NCBI GenBank assembly: GCA_023818995.1
Contig: JAMWDA010000105.1
Location: forward strand, 1 to 5,459
DNA from: Candidatus Omnitrophota bacterium
GTDB lineage: Bacteria > Omnitrophota > Gorgyraeia > Duberdicusellales > 4484-171
Length of the DNA stretch: 5,459 bases
Direction of reading: 5' to 3'
The notes under the pieces are model-generated. The model saw only the letters and a list, made by a program, of their open reading frames with translations. It ran no database searches and was not told the DNA's origin. The translations under genes and the position numbers were made by a program. This document shows positions 4,985 through 5,459 of this stretch, in pieces. Position 1 is the first letter of the stretch. Each line of letters begins with the position of its first letter.

Positions 4985-5459
4985 TTAATTATTAATTATT
5001 GACTCATAAACAAAATATCTTTTTCCCGAGCTATTTATAGAGTTTTTCTTTCTAACTAACCTTAGCTTGCTTAAATTACCTAAACGCATACTCGCCGTAT
5101 TAAGGGCCAAATTCATACGTGAAGATAACTCAGAAGAAGAGAGTTTACCTTCTTCCATAATTGTTTTTAATGTCTGCAAAAGATAGTTATCCAGAGAACC
5201 TAAAACTGTCCAGCTATTTCCCTCCACAATTAAAACAGCTAAATCTTTTTTTTCTAAAACTATGTGGATATTCTCTTTATGATGGGGAGAAAGATTTTTG
5301 AAAATAACGAATTTATCGCCATAATCCCTATGTTGAAGATTAAGAATTAGCCGAGCAAAAATCTCATCTGCACAGGAATAATCAATTGCTCCTATCTCTA
5401 AAAAATCAATCACTACCACACAACCTTCTTTTGTTCTTCTTATCTCTTCCTCCAACCTT
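4985..5459 (-). CDS. STAS-like domain plus winged-helix protein (N-terminus cut by window edge)
   Basis: The frame runs off the right edge. The TTG at 5455 is the first possible start inside the window, but the frame is open above it and the STAS fold would begin too abruptly there, so I treat the gene as 5'-truncated. Counting from that TTG, residues 12-40 (CVVVIDFLEIGAIDYSCADE, then an amphipathic helix) resemble a STAS or DUF4325-like beta-alpha unit. Ser27 sits where STAS anti-sigma antagonists carry their phosphorylatable Ser, although function cannot be assumed. Residues about 90-152 resemble a winged helix: a helix (LLQTLKTIMEEGKLSSSELS), a recognition-like helix (LNTASMRLGNLSKLRLVRKK) and a wing ending GKRYFVY. 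A regulatory role is likely, but its target is unknown. It lies on the same strand as the flagellar operon, 187 bases before flgB, with no terminator seen directly after its stop. Confidence 0.7.
   Translation of the reverse strand, partial: RLEEEIRRTKEGCVVVIDFLEIGAIDYSCADEIFARLILNLQHRDYGDKFVIFKNLSPHHKENIHIVLEKKDLAVLIVEGNSWTVLGSLDNYLLQTLKTIMEEGKLSSSELSSRMNLALNTASMRLGNLSKLRLVRKKNSINSSGKRYFVYESIINN

Overview
The window is the front end of a flagellar basal-body operon, read entirely on the minus strand (right to left). It comes from a low-GC bacterium. The order is flgB-flgC-fliE-fliF-fliG-fliH-fliI, the conserved order of the Bacillus-type fla/che cluster that also occurs in many other phyla. 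Every product is recognised from family motifs in its translation. The organism cannot be named from this window. The AT-rich, Lys/Glu-rich genes and the STAS-plus-winged-helix neighbour would suit several deep-branching or candidate phyla, but that is only an impression.

Right edge (5459 to 4985): the C-terminal part of a two-domain protein, a STAS-like fold followed by a winged helix, cut by the window end. Next is a 187-base stretch (4984 to 4798) before flgB, and it is the least ordinary part of the window. It holds a good sigma70-type promoter, a GC-rich island (31 of 50 bases G/C, against 9 of 47 just upstream) that can fold into two hairpins, and a 31-codon small ORF with its own Shine-Dalgarno (SD). 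It ends in a clean intrinsic-terminator-like hairpin whose U-tract runs directly into the flgB start codon. The small-ORF stop codon lies in the terminator loop, and flgB has no SD of its own. Together these look like a transcription attenuator or leader peptide controlling the operon, or a short independent RNA gene fitted against flgB.

4797 to 3614: flgB and flgC (proximal rod) and fliE (export gate/MS-ring to rod adaptor), packed tightly with strong SDs before flgC and fliE. 3549 to 1: fliF (MS ring), fliG (rotor/switch), fliH (export ATPase regulator) and the first 65 codons of fliI (export ATPase). From fliF onward genes abut or overlap (gap of 2, overlap of 1, overlap of 14 bases), which implies translational coupling. 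The only larger internal gap is 64 bases between fliE and fliF.

The genes act together. FliF forms the membrane ring and FliG docks on its cytoplasmic tail. FliE, FlgB and FlgC build the base of the rod through the ring. FliH and FliI deliver and power the export that secretes the rod proteins. I see no transposon, CRISPR, tRNA or rRNA here.
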